16,401 nucleotides of DNA from Armatimonadota bacterium (GCA_030833025.1 JAURHZ010000020.1:1-16401); one strand, 5' to 3'. Positions 6,775-14,671 are shown, counted from the stretch's first letter. The notes: generated from the letters alone by a model not told the origin. Numbers and translations: made by a program.

Positions 6775-7112
6775 CGGATGTAACGACAGCAGTCAATACC
6801 AAGCTGAATGAGTATAGTTTTTTGATGGCGCCGGTTGAGCAGGCGATGCGCGAGCTTCAGTTGCATCGTGGCATGTTGCGTGCCCGTGCGGAAGAGGAGA
6901 TTCATGCACTTTCTCCGGCGCTTGCTACATTATCCGAGGCGCTTGAGATTAGTACGCTCGACCTCTTGACCGCGCCTGATCGCAGTGCTTTTCTAGCGGA
7001 TGCATTGCATAGAAGCCAGCTCTCAATTGATACAATCCGTGAGCGTTTGCTTGCGTGTGGTGAAAGCGATTCCGAGTCGCTAAAGGTTCTCGGATTACCG
7101 AAGGCATCCTAA
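6768..7112 (+). CDS. Unrecognised small soluble protein
   Basis: I do not recognise this 114-residue protein. It is Leu/Ala/Glu-rich and looks almost entirely helical (VEQAMRELQLHRGMLRARAEEEIHAL, then ALATLSEALEI and SQLSIDTIRERLLACG), with no membrane segment and one cysteine. AAAGG at 6755-6759 lies 8 nt before the ATG, supporting the start. Its stop overlaps the next gene's ATG by one base (TAATG), so the two are translationally coupled. GATAAT at 6748-6753 could be a -10 box, but no -35 box is evident at 16-18 nt. It is probably a real gene given its start context and coupling, but its function is unknown. Confidence 0.7.
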   Translation: MSTDVTTAVNTKLNEYSFLMAPVEQAMRELQLHRGMLRARAEEEIHALSPALATLSEALEISTLDLLTAPDRSAFLADALHRSQLSIDTIRERLLACGESDSESLKVLGLPKAS

Positions 7113-7624
7113 TGGCGAAGAAACCATCCAATGTTCCGATTTTTGTAGCCGTCGGCGTGGGTATGGCCATGTTGATTGGTCTGAATGCATTTCAGTACAA
7201 GAACCGTCCCCGAACCCCCGAGGAGCTTCAGGCTGAGGCAGCTGCCGCGACAGAAAAGGCCAAAGAAACGGGTGCTGTTCCAAAGCCTCCTGTATCGCCT
7301 GAAGGTCAAGAGATGGCTTCTTATGACTCAGACACATGGCTTGGTACTCCGACCGGCGACAAGGTGATTACCATTGGTTATCGCATGACTCCAGCTGTTC
7401 AGGCAGAGCCGATGTCTGTTTTTGGCCCGATATCGATGATGATGCGTCAAAAGGGTCAGGGCGTGCGGATTCACTTGGTTAACTTGGATGACCCGACGGT
7501 TCCTCGTGTCGAGGAAGGGATGTCATTCAAGGGCAAGGTTATTGTTCCATTGACCGCAGATGGTGGCTTCGACCCCACAATGATTCAAACGACCGTGCCA
7601 AACGTGATGAGAGATGGTATATAG
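7112..7624 (+). CDS. Unrecognised protein with one N-terminal membrane anchor
   Basis: I do not recognise this 170-residue protein. Residues 1-7 are basic and polar, residues about 8-26 (VPIFVAVGVGMAMLIGLNA) form one transmembrane segment, and 30-65 is an Ala/Glu/Pro-rich linker. The C-terminal 100 residues look like a compact beta-containing domain (KVITIGYRMTP, VRIHLVNLDDP, KVIVPLTADGGFDP). By the positive-inside rule the C-terminal domain may be outside the membrane, but this is an inference. It starts in the stop codon of the preceding gene (TAATG), with GAAGG about 8 nt upstream. It ends 34 nt before rpsT, so the three genes may be cotranscribed. Confidence 0.72.
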   Translation: MAKKPSNVPIFVAVGVGMAMLIGLNAFQYKNRPRTPEELQAEAAAATEKAKETGAVPKPPVSPEGQEMASYDSDTWLGTPTGDKVITIGYRMTPAVQAEPMSVFGPISMMMRQKGQGVRIHLVNLDDPTVPRVEEGMSFKGKVIVPLTADGGFDPTMIQTTVPNVMRDGI

Positions 7625-7658
7625 AAAGGTCGACACTTTTCGGAAAGAGTAAACAACT

Positions 7659-7925
7659 GTGCCAAATATTAAATCTGTAGCTAAAGACGTTATCCGGTCC
7701 CGTGCGCGCCGCTTGCGAAACAACGCAATCAAGAGCCGTATCAAGACCGCGATCAAGAAGACCCAATCCGCGATTGTAGCGGGTGATGCAGTTGCGGTAA
7801 CGACATCGATGAACCTTACGGTTTCCATCGTGGATCGTGCTGCAAAGCGTGGGATTATCCATAAGAATGCAGCCAATCGCCGCAAGTCCCGCCTGATGAA
7901 GCGTGCTGCTGCAGCAGCTGCATAA
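7659..7925 (+). CDS. rpsT: Small ribosomal subunit protein bS20
   Basis: An 88-residue basic protein beginning (V/M)PNIKSVAKDVIRSRARRLRNN, with IKSRIKTAIKK and a C-terminal GIIHKNAANRRKSRLMKR block, all typical of bS20, which binds the 5' domain of 16S rRNA in the 30S subunit. The start is GTG at 7659, preceded by AAAGAG at about 9 nt; no in-frame ATG would preserve the conserved PNIKS start. A non-AUG start for rpsT is known in other bacteria, where it limits expression. It faces holA on the opposite strand across a strong terminator; rpsT-holA proximity is common in bacteria. Confidence 0.97.
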   Translation: MPNIKSVAKDVIRSRARRLRNNAIKSRIKTAIKKTQSAIVAGDAVAVTTSMNLTVSIVDRAAKRGIIHKNAANRRKSRLMKRAAAAAA

Positions 7926-7948
7926 TCGCTAAGCGATTCCGAAAAGTC

Positions 7949-7980
7949 AGCCCACCGCGCTCAGCGCGGTGGGCTTTTTT
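7949..7980 (+). terminator. Strong intrinsic terminator after rpsT
   Basis: AGCCCACCGCGC (7949-7960) pairs perfectly with GCGCGGTGGGCT (7964-7975) across a 3-nt loop, followed by TTTTTT to 7980. On the minus strand the same hairpin follows holA, with a weaker TTTT a few bases after the stem, so it may also end the holA operon. A smaller inverted repeat (AATCGC-TAA-GCGATT) lies just upstream at the rpsT stop codon. Confidence 0.9.
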
Positions 7981-7994
7981 GGCTTTCCCAACAC

Positions 7995-9077
7995 CTAAGC
8001 ACACATTCGAACAACACACTCCTCGATAATCTCCCGAGGGTTATCCCCTCCAGGGACGATTCCCTTAAGCGCTCCATCCGCATGCTCAAGCGCAATAAGG
8101 GCCGATTCCAATGCATCAAACGACCATTGCTTGGCCTGCGTGGCAAGCTTGTCACCCATCCACGCCATACGCGGATTTGCAAGCGTAGCCTTAATCCCAT
8201 CTGCCGGCAACATCGCAGCGACCTCAGCTGACATCGGCGCCGCCCCACGCCCAATCATCCGATGCTCAAGTAAAATCCGCGCCTGGTGCACCAGACGTAT
8301 CTGCCGTGCGAGCATCGTCAGCACACGCAGCGCCGTTCCATCTGGTTTGGTCCCAATATGAAATGTGCTGTCAAGCAAGCGCAAAGCTTCCCCACCACGT
8401 CGCGCACCAAGAGCATCACATAGCTTGAAAATAACCTCATCCGGACCGCGAGAAAGGACTTCCGTGACATCCGATGCGTGGATAACAACTTCATCCCCCA
8501 TGTAGTCAAAGAGTTTTCCAAGCTCCGTTTCGAGCCGGCGCATGTCATCTGCAGGGAGATCCATAAACAGAGCAAGAGCATCTGGTCGCAGCTGTTTGCC
8601 ACGGGCTTTGGCCAATCGCTCAACATATGCCCGCAGGTCATCCTTTTGAGGAACCCCAAAGTCTGCCAGCTTTCCATGCTTTTTGACTGCCGTTGCAAGC
8701 TCAGTCAGCACCGTAGTGCCCTTCTTTGCTTTTCCATCCTCAATAACAGGCTCACCCGTCAGAAGTATCATCAAGCCACTCGATGGAATCTTGTCGATAC
8801 CTGCAGCCAGCTTCTTTTGCGTGGCATCATCCAGCTGCTCTGCATGCGTTACAAGCACAACACGCTTGCCATCTCCAAATGGAGCCGTGGACACACCAGA
8901 GAGCAACCGATCAACAGGAGTGCCGTCCGCGGCGATGGTCTCAGAATCAAAGTCGGCAAAGTCAGCATCAACCCGCAGAACCAATTCACGCGCAAGTTTG
9001 GCCTTATCAGCTGACTGCGTTCCCGTGATCAGGACAATTCGGGTATCTAGCGGGATATCAGCGTGCATATCTCCCAT
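7995..9077 (-). CDS. holA: DNA polymerase III delta subunit (clamp loader)
   Basis: A 360-residue protein matching the delta subunit, which opens the beta sliding clamp in the clamp-loader complex. The N-terminal domain shows DTRIVLITGTQSADKAKLAREL and VSTAPFGDGKRVVLVTHAEQLDD (the 'pf..rrlv.v' block of HolA). The middle has DDLRAYVERLAKARGKQLRPDAL and LPADDMRRLETELGKLFDYMG. The C-terminal collar has SRGPDEVIFKLCDALGARRGGEALRLLD and ALRVLTMLARQIRLVHQARIL. There is no Walker A motif, as expected for delta. The ATG at 9077 is used; a second in-frame ATG at 9068 is possible. It follows the transglutaminase gene by 11 nt on the same strand, an odd partner for a replisome gene. Confidence 0.92.
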   Translation of the reverse strand: MGDMHADIPLDTRIVLITGTQSADKAKLARELVLRVDADFADFDSETIAADGTPVDRLLSGVSTAPFGDGKRVVLVTHAEQLDDATQKKLAAGIDKIPSSGLMILLTGEPVIEDGKAKKGTTVLTELATAVKKHGKLADFGVPQKDDLRAYVERLAKARGKQLRPDALALFMDLPADDMRRLETELGKLFDYMGDEVVIHASDVTEVLSRGPDEVIFKLCDALGARRGGEALRLLDSTFHIGTKPDGTALRVLTMLARQIRLVHQARILLEHRMIGRGAAPMSAEVAAMLPADGIKATLANPRMAWMGDKLATQAKQWSFDALESALIALEHADGALKGIVPGGDNPREIIEECVVRMCA

Positions 9078-9088
9078 TCCACCGGCAA

Positions 9089-11203
9089 TCAGCGTCCGCG
9101 TGCAACCTTCGAGACGGAATTTACTACTTGGATGATGTTACTAACGTCCGTTGTAATCCGTTTGACATCCGAGTTGTCTACCGGGTACCCACCGTACAAG
9201 ACGTGGCTGATGGCGCGTCCCGTGTTGCGGAGCAGCATCGCCGTATCATTGCGTCCAGAGCGTTCCAGTACGGCGCAGGCATCGTCTACAATTTCATCCA
9301 GCGTCTCCGCAGGTGATACATCGATACCAGCACGCTTAAAAGCCCGTTCCAGTTTTGCCCACTGCGCAGCCAGCTGCTTAGCCTCGACACTTCTGCCCAC
9401 GCCCTCAAGCGCGACATCACGCTTAGGCGCACGGAACATCGCCGCAACAATCAACAGGCCACCCGGAACGATAAATGCCCACGGTGAGCTCGCCAGCTGC
9501 TGAAGCCGCGTAATCCAAGTCCGACCACCGCCAGCTTGCGTCACCTGAGCGGTGTCCGCGACTGCCGGAGTCAATGCTGTTGCATCAAAGGGAACCCATC
9601 CCTGACCCACAAAGTAAACCTCTGCCCATGCATGCCGATTGCTCTCGCGGATTTGGTATGCACCGGTCTCTTCGGTGGATGGCTCTCCGCCATTGAAACC
9701 GGTTGCGATACGCGATGGAAGACCAGCCATCCGGCACATGATTGCAACCGATGATGCATAGAGGTCACAGTAGCCCTGTCGCGAATCATTCAGGAAGTAA
9801 TCGACAGGGTCACGGCCAGCGGGCACTCTTGCAGCCTGCAGATTGTACGTACAACGACCTCCAACATAGCGGCGGATCGCTTCAGCCTTTGCATAAGGCC
9901 CAGTAGCTCCCGCTATCGCAGCATCCACATGTTGCGCAATCGCAGGGTTGGTCGGAACGGCGAGGAATGGACGCATGGGGGGTGCGTAATCCTGGGATGT
10001 CGCATTTAGGACCGCTTCATCGGCGGTTGGTAGGCGCGACTCCATTTCATAGGAACTGAGGTAGGCATAAGCGCCAATATTGCCATCTGGTGTTGCATAC
10101 AGGCTTGGTGATGAAACCTTAACCCGGACGGCATCTCCAGCGACGTATATCAATGCAAGGATGTCATCCGCCGCAACCACTCGGTAGCGAACAATCGCTT
10201 GCGTAGCCGGGACGCTATCTTCGCGTGGGCTGATGACGTAGTCCGATATGCCATTTGGTCCCCGGCTACCAAACACTTCCTTACCCAACCTAAACTGCTC
10301 CGTTGTCCATCCCTTACCGGTATACGTATCGTATGTACGCCCGCGTAACATGCGCGGTTCATCGGCGAAGACCTTCATCACTGGCGTCTGGTCATCGCGA
10401 AGCGGTCCGAGTCCGATACCAAATGTTCCGCCACCTTCACTCAGGCGTTCCAGCTGGGATGCCTTGCTGGCTGCCGATTGGTTCTCAGCACGTAGCTGGT
10501 TGACAACTTGTGCCAAGGAGACGTTCTTTCCTAACATCCGGGTTGGAATCGAAATGACAACGCCAAAAACAATCGCAAATACCCAGAGTAATGCTGCGCT
10601 ACGCGCCTGACGCACAAGGTAGTCACCAGATGCCACACGTTCACGCGAGCCTGCCGGGGCTTGCGCAAGGGCATGGATATGAACGAGTGTGAACAGCAAC
10701 CCGACGAGAAACAGACCAAAGTAAATGATGAGCTGGAGGTTGACATCGGATGTCGCACTTAAACCAACGATTGCCAAACCCCAAACCCCTACAAACGCGA
10801 CACTTTCATCGGTGACCAGAATCAGCGCACCGACGGCTGCAACGATAGCCAGTGTCCCAAGAATCAGCTGCTCAGCGATCTGGCGAAAATCGTAGCTTGC
10901 CACTGAGCCTAGGACGACTCGGGTTAGGAGGAGGAGGACAGCTAGCCCGAAGAGACCAAAAGCACCTGCCCGCAGGAAATCCGATCCCGCGCCAAGCTGT
11001 CGAAGACGGAATGCTCCAGCAAAGCCAACCAGTGTGATGACTAGACAAAGGACACCGATGACAGGATTGACAAAGACTTCTCGTGCGGCAAGCAATGCAG
11101 CGCACTGTGTAAATGCCGCTCCCAGATACAACGGGAGTGAGACGACTGCCAGCGGCCGGGTCTTAGGCTGCACCAATTGCACGGACAAAGCGCCGCCCTC
11201 CAT
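9089..11203 (-). CDS. Membrane transglutaminase-like protein (TgpA/DUF3488 type)
   Basis: A 704-residue membrane protein. About seven hydrophobic segments lie between 18 and 222, followed by an extracytoplasmic region with a transglutaminase-like core, one more membrane segment (about 573-590) and a cytoplasmic C-terminal domain (about 605-700). The catalytic triad is intact: Cys479 in RQGYCDLYASS, His524 in NRHAWAEVYF and Asp540 in WVPFDAT. This fold can act as a protease, peptidase or transamidase; the substrate is unknown. It overlaps the end of the DUF58 gene by 41 nt, a classic pairing. The ATG at 11203 lacks a Shine-Dalgarno, while a TTG at 11188 has GGAGG 8 nt upstream and could be the true start, giving 699 residues. 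Confidence 0.9.
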   Translation of the reverse strand: MEGGALSVQLVQPKTRPLAVVSLPLYLGAAFTQCAALLAAREVFVNPVIGVLCLVITLVGFAGAFRLRQLGAGSDFLRAGAFGLFGLAVLLLLTRVVLGSVASYDFRQIAEQLILGTLAIVAAVGALILVTDESVAFVGVWGLAIVGLSATSDVNLQLIIYFGLFLVGLLFTLVHIHALAQAPAGSRERVASGDYLVRQARSAALLWVFAIVFGVVISIPTRMLGKNVSLAQVVNQLRAENQSAASKASQLERLSEGGGTFGIGLGPLRDDQTPVMKVFADEPRMLRGRTYDTYTGKGWTTEQFRLGKEVFGSRGPNGISDYVISPREDSVPATQAIVRYRVVAADDILALIYVAGDAVRVKVSSPSLYATPDGNIGAYAYLSSYEMESRLPTADEAVLNATSQDYAPPMRPFLAVPTNPAIAQHVDAAIAGATGPYAKAEAIRRYVGGRCTYNLQAARVPAGRDPVDYFLNDSRQGYCDLYASSVAIMCRMAGLPSRIATGFNGGEPSTEETGAYQIRESNRHAWAEVYFVGQGWVPFDATALTPAVADTAQVTQAGGGRTWITRLQQLASSPWAFIVPGGLLIVAAMFRAPKRDVALEGVGRSVEAKQLAAQWAKLERAFKRAGIDVSPAETLDEIVDDACAVLERSGRNDTAMLLRNTGRAISHVLYGGYPVDNSDVKRITTDVSNIIQVVNSVSKVARGR

Positions 11204-12458
11204 CTAGCCACGGGTTGTTGAGGCTATCGACAATCCGAACACGTACTCCAGCAGGGATGTTTGCAAGGCCGCACTCCTGCGGTGTCGTTCCTTCTGAGAG
11301 GAGAATGATTTCCGTAGCCGCTCCAGCCCTCATCAGATCAGCAATACATGACAGGACTGCAGGCGTAACAGCGGGTGCAACGATTACCGTGCGTGTACGT
11401 GAACTCGATGATTTCCCAGCCGGTTTTGGATGCTGCTCGGTCGTTGGTAGTTCGAGTCGAGCTAGCCAATCAAGGAGCGCAAACCGAGCGCGACGGGCAT
11501 CCCCTTTGTTTGGAGCCGAACACTGCGCAGAGCCACAACTAATACTAAATGCACCGCCATCACGTTGAACACGATCCGAAAGCGTGGCTGCGACCTTTAC
11601 TGCGATTTCAAATGTGGATTGCTTGCCAGTTCCGCGATGCGTTGCCGCCGCCCCCATCATCACAAGCTGCATGTCCTGAGGAAGGGCATCCTCGTACTCG
11701 ACGACGACGAGCTTGTCGCGGCGGGCACTGGCACGCCAATGGACGCGGCGCAGGCCATCGCCTTGCATATACTCACGCACACCGTGGAGGTCAACGCCCT
11801 CACCGCGCCGAATGCTTCCATCTTGCTCTTCTTGCCCACGCGCACCCAGCTGGCCGTTTGTGGCATTAGGAGCAAGTGCCGATGCTGGATGCACAACAAT
11901 TTGATCGCTGCCGTCTAGCGTCGACTCAAAGAAATACAAGCCAATCGGATCACTTGAGTCCATGGTGGCGTGGTCAAACGTGTAAACACCGCGAAGTCCA
12001 GGGCTGGCTTGGTACGACAAATACCCGTTAGTGCCATCCCATTCCTGTAGACACCCTAGCTCCGAAGGTGGCGTAGTGGTCGTAAACGACGTCGGGACAC
12101 GGTCCATGATGTGCAGGGCACCCTGCGGTAAGCCGCCTGCCGAGCTCACATTTAGGCGAATTTCGACTGGTCTTCCTTCGACACCAATGGGCGGAAGGTT
12201 TCGTTTGACGGTGTATTTTGGCGTGAACTTCACCGCTACCAAGTAGGCGACGGGTTGAATCATCGCGAGTGCGACCGCCATGATGTACAAGTAAACGATA
12301 TCAAGCAGCATCGCAACGACGAGGAGAAATGCGAAAGCGAGTGTAACAACCAGCGACTTCATCCCTGCAGCAGAGCGGCGCGTTTGTGTTATCTGGTCGA
12401 CGTCTGTCAGTACGGCTTTTTTTGCAGCGGAGTCATCTCGCAGGGCAGTGGCTGACAT
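11163..12458 (-). CDS. DUF58-domain protein with two membrane segments
   Basis: A 431-residue protein. Two transmembrane segments lie at about 34-54 and 56-78 after a polar start. A beta-rich part follows (about 80-200, with GLRGVYTFDHATMDSSDPIGLY), and the DUF58 core (DLHGVREYMQGDGLRRVHW, then SARRDKLVVVEYE) lies at about 223-256. A von Willebrand A-like C-terminal part contains MQLVMMGAAA and VIVAPAV. DUF58 proteins usually sit beside MoxR AAA+ ATPases and transglutaminases; here the transglutaminase is next but no MoxR gene is in the window. The frame extends upstream to 12542, but the ATG at 12458 is preferred because the domain starts after it and a TACAAT box lies 6 nt upstream. No Shine-Dalgarno is visible. 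Confidence 0.88.
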   Translation of the reverse strand: MSATALRDDSAAKKAVLTDVDQITQTRRSAAGMKSLVVTLAFAFLLVVAMLLDIVYLYIMAVALAMIQPVAYLVAVKFTPKYTVKRNLPPIGVEGRPVEIRLNVSSAGGLPQGALHIMDRVPTSFTTTTPPSELGCLQEWDGTNGYLSYQASPGLRGVYTFDHATMDSSDPIGLYFFESTLDGSDQIVVHPASALAPNATNGQLGARGQEEQDGSIRRGEGVDLHGVREYMQGDGLRRVHWRASARRDKLVVVEYEDALPQDMQLVMMGAAATHRGTGKQSTFEIAVKVAATLSDRVQRDGGAFSISCGSAQCSAPNKGDARRARFALLDWLARLELPTTEQHPKPAGKSSSSRTRTVIVAPAVTPAVLSCIADLMRAGAATEIILLSEGTTPQECGLANIPAGVRVRIVDSLNNPWLDGGRRFVRAIGAA

Positions 12459-12464
12459 AACCGG

Positions 12465-12470
12465 ATTGTA
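12465..12470 (-). promoter_or_regulatory. Possible -10 box giving a leaderless DUF58 transcript
   Basis: On the minus strand TACAAT ends 6 nt before the A of the DUF58 ATG (12458). A start 6-8 nt after a -10 box would put +1 at the start codon, consistent with the missing Shine-Dalgarno. No -35 match is seen at 16-18 nt, so this rests on one hexamer and its position. Confidence 0.35.
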
Positions 12471-12570
12471 CCTGTCCGATGTCACCTTACGTGCACATAG
12501 CACGGGCATAACACGCACATGTCCATATCGTTTTTTCACCATCCGATGCGAGTTGTGCAGTGTAAAGATG

Positions 12571-12585
12571 TTGGGACAGTCCCAA
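12571..12585. promoter_or_regulatory. 15-bp palindrome, candidate operator upstream of tdh
   Basis: TTGGGAC-A-GTCCCAA is a perfect 7-bp inverted repeat around one base. It lies in the 192-bp region between the divergent DUF58 and tdh genes, ending 65 nt before the tdh start. GATG before it and CATC (12589-12592) after a 3-nt offset extend the symmetry. No T-run follows, so it is not a terminator. Binding by a dimeric regulator is an inference. Nothing else convincing is seen in the rest of the divergent region. Confidence 0.5.
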
Positions 12586-12637
12586 TTACATCGGCGCTAT
12601 TCACCCGTGGATGCCTGATTTTGCCACTCTTAACAGA

Positions 12638-12643
12638 TAGAAT
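12638..12643 (+). promoter_or_regulatory. Possible -10 box for a leaderless tdh transcript
   Basis: TAGAAT (five of six matches to TATAAT) ends 7 nt before the tdh GTG at 12651; a weak CTGATT lies 17 nt upstream. There is no Shine-Dalgarno in front of the GTG, so a leaderless message starting at or near the GTG is plausible. The -35 match is poor. Confidence 0.4.
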
Positions 12644-12650
12644 CGACATC

Positions 12651-13694
12651 GTGAACGCCATTGTCAAATCCACTCCGGCTGCCGGAGCCCTTTGGACAAC
12701 CCGTCCGATGCCTGTTGCAGGTGTTGGGGAGCTGCTCGTCCGCATTGATGCTGTGTCGCTCTGTGGAACCGATCTCCACGTGTATAACTGGGACGCTTGG
12801 TCAGCAGGACGTGTGAAACCACCTATAACCATGGGGCATGAGTGGGCCGGCGAAGTGCTAGAGCTAGGTCCGAATACAACAGGATTTACGGTTGGGGACC
12901 GTGTCTCAGGCGAGTCGCACAAAATCTGTGGACATTGTCGCCAGTGCCGTACAGGTGATGGCCATGTCTGTACAAGTACTCAGATTTTCGGCGTCGACAC
13001 GGATGGCTGTTTCGGTCAATATTTCGCGGTGCCTGCGGCGAGTGTTTTGAAGAACGACCCTCGCATCCCCAATACAGTTAGCTGCCTTCAAGACCCTTTA
13101 GGAAATGCTGTCCACGCCGCACTGGTTGAACCCGTCGCTGGCAAGTCAGTTGCCGTACTCGGCTGTGGCCCAATCGGGTTGTTTGCCATCGCGGTTTGCC
13201 GTGCCGTGGGCGCAACAAATATCATCGCCACGGATGCATCCGCTTACCGCCTAGACCTCGCAAAGACCGTTGGTGCGGATCATGTGCTGAATGTACGTGA
13301 CACAGATGTCGATGATGCGGTCGCGACACTGACGCATGGGATGGGCGTGGATGTTGTCCTCGAGATGTCGGGAGCCCCAAAAGCCATCCAACAAAGTCTT
13401 CGCCTCGCTAAACCAGGTGGGCGCATTTCGCTGATGGGCATCCCCGCAGGGAATGTCGACCTCAATGTAGCAGAAGACATCATTTTCAAGGGTCTTCGTA
13501 TACATGGTGTTGTTGGTCGCAGGCTGTATGACACTTGGTTCACGATGCAGGATTTGCTTGCATCCGGTCGCCTCGATGTCACGCCCATCCGAACGCACAT
13601 CCTTCCGTTTGATCAGTTCGATGCCGGATTTGCCCTAATGCAGGCTGGCAGCTGTGGCAAGGTTGTACTCAAAGTCTCGGACCACGCAGACTAG
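12651..13694 (+). CDS. tdh: L-threonine 3-dehydrogenase (zinc, NAD-dependent)
   Basis: A 347-residue medium-chain dehydrogenase that oxidises L-threonine to 2-amino-3-ketobutyrate with NAD. The TDH-specific SLCGTDLHVYNWDAW (36-50) is present. The catalytic zinc ligands Cys38, His63 and Glu64 lie in CGTD and GHEWAGEV, and the structural zinc cysteines are 93, 96, 99 and 107. The Rossmann GCGPIG is at 171-176, and the TDH-typical DPLGNAVH and VLEMSGAPKA follow. The GTG at 12651 is chosen because conserved sequence starts there (VNAIVK); a frame from 12519 would add 44 residues without family similarity and cover the palindrome. No Kbl (the next pathway enzyme) is nearby. prs follows after 14 nt. 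Confidence 0.94.
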   Translation: MNAIVKSTPAAGALWTTRPMPVAGVGELLVRIDAVSLCGTDLHVYNWDAWSAGRVKPPITMGHEWAGEVLELGPNTTGFTVGDRVSGESHKICGHCRQCRTGDGHVCTSTQIFGVDTDGCFGQYFAVPAASVLKNDPRIPNTVSCLQDPLGNAVHAALVEPVAGKSVAVLGCGPIGLFAIAVCRAVGATNIIATDASAYRLDLAKTVGADHVLNVRDTDVDDAVATLTHGMGVDVVLEMSGAPKAIQQSLRLAKPGGRISLMGIPAGNVDLNVAEDIIFKGLRIHGVVGRRLYDTWFTMQDLLASGRLDVTPIRTHILPFDQFDAGFALMQAGSCGKVVLKVSDHAD

Positions 13695-13708
13695 CCCCTA
13701 AGGATATT

Positions 13709-14665
13709 ATGGAAACCATGTCTCAACGCCATCCCATTGCAGTCTTCAGCGGTACCGGTAACCCGGCGCTAGCAGAGGCAATTGTCCAGCGTCTCGGTAT
13801 CCCGCTGGGTGGTCTCCGTATAACACGGTTTCCCGACTCCGAGGTTTATGTCAAGTTTGAGGAGTCTGTCCGGGGATCGGATGTCTTCCTTATTCAACCG
13901 ACATGCGCTCCGATTGATGGCAACCTGATGGAGCTGTTGATTGCGATCGATGCCCTCAAGCGGGCAGCGGCCTATCGCATCACCTGTGTGCTACCTTATT
14001 ACGGATATGCCCGTCAGGAGAAAAAGGATCGTCCGCGCGAACCGATTACAGCAAAGCTCATCGCCGACCTGCTTACGACCGCCGGCGCGGATCATATTGT
14101 CGCGATGGACCTCCATGCGGATGCGATTCAAGGTTTCTTCAATGTTCCAGTTGACCACCTGACCGCCGTTCCAGTTATCTCGGATTACCTCGCTCAGCAA
14201 TCAATGGAGAATGTCTGTCTAATCTCTCCTGATGAAGGACGCGTAAAGACGATTCGAAAGCTGGCATCCCGGCTTAATGTCCCGCTTGCGGTTGGCTACA
14301 AATTTCACCCAGCACACGGTGAGTCTGAAATCTCGGGCCTTGCGGGGGATGTACGTGGCAAGCGTTGTATTGTCTACGATGACATCATTTCGACTGGCGG
14401 ATCCATCAACGAGATCGTGGACACGCTACTTGCAAACGGTGCGACGCCAGATATCACGATTGCCTGTACGCATGCCGTCTTCGCAGGCAAGGCTCCAGAG
14501 CGACTAAGCCGACCGGAGATTCGTGAAGTGATTACCACCGACACCATTCCGCTGCCGGATTCCCGACGACCAGCCCGATGTACGGTCCTGTCGACATCTC
14601 AAGTCTTCTCGGAAGCCATCCATCGTATTTGGCAGAATGCTTCTGTCTCTAGCCTCTTCGATTAA
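13709..14665 (+). CDS. prs: Ribose-phosphate pyrophosphokinase (PRPP synthase)
   Basis: A 318-residue enzyme that makes PRPP from ribose 5-phosphate and ATP. Family blocks are clear: RITRFPDSEVYVKFEESVRG (37-56), GNLMELLIAIDALKRA, PYYGYARQEKKDRPREPITAKL (96-117), the metal-binding MDLHADAIQGFF (133-144), and the PRPP loop VYDDIISTGGSI (222-233; many bacterial enzymes read DDMIDTAGT). In the flexible catalytic loop the common 'KRRPR' is KFHPA (198-202): the Lys is kept but the second catalytic basic position is His. Most of the protein is conventional class I. AAGGA just upstream supports the ATG at 13709. It is packed between tdh (14 nt) and an oppD-like gene (6 nt), an unusual setting for prs. 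Confidence 0.93.
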   Translation: METMSQRHPIAVFSGTGNPALAEAIVQRLGIPLGGLRITRFPDSEVYVKFEESVRGSDVFLIQPTCAPIDGNLMELLIAIDALKRAAAYRITCVLPYYGYARQEKKDRPREPITAKLIADLLTTAGADHIVAMDLHADAIQGFFNVPVDHLTAVPVISDYLAQQSMENVCLISPDEGRVKTIRKLASRLNVPLAVGYKFHPAHGESEISGLAGDVRGKRCIVYDDIISTGGSINEIVDTLLANGATPDITIACTHAVFAGKAPERLSRPEIREVITTDTIPLPDSRRPARCTVLSTSQVFSEAIHRIWQNASVSSLFD

Positions 14666-14671
14666 ATCGCC

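Noticed and set aside
7924..7938. AATCGC-TAA-GCGATT inverted repeat as a separate terminator
   Set aside because: It is short with no T-run and sits immediately before a much stronger hairpin with TTTTTT; at most it is an accessory element.
9063..9503. Plus-strand frame across the holA-transglutaminase junction
   Set aside because: It is antisense to two confidently identified genes, and its translation shows no recognisable motif.
12519..12650. N-terminal 44-residue extension of Tdh
   Set aside because: The family begins at the GTG at 12651; the extension has no ribosome-binding site, no similarity to Tdh, and contains the palindrome and the -10-like box.
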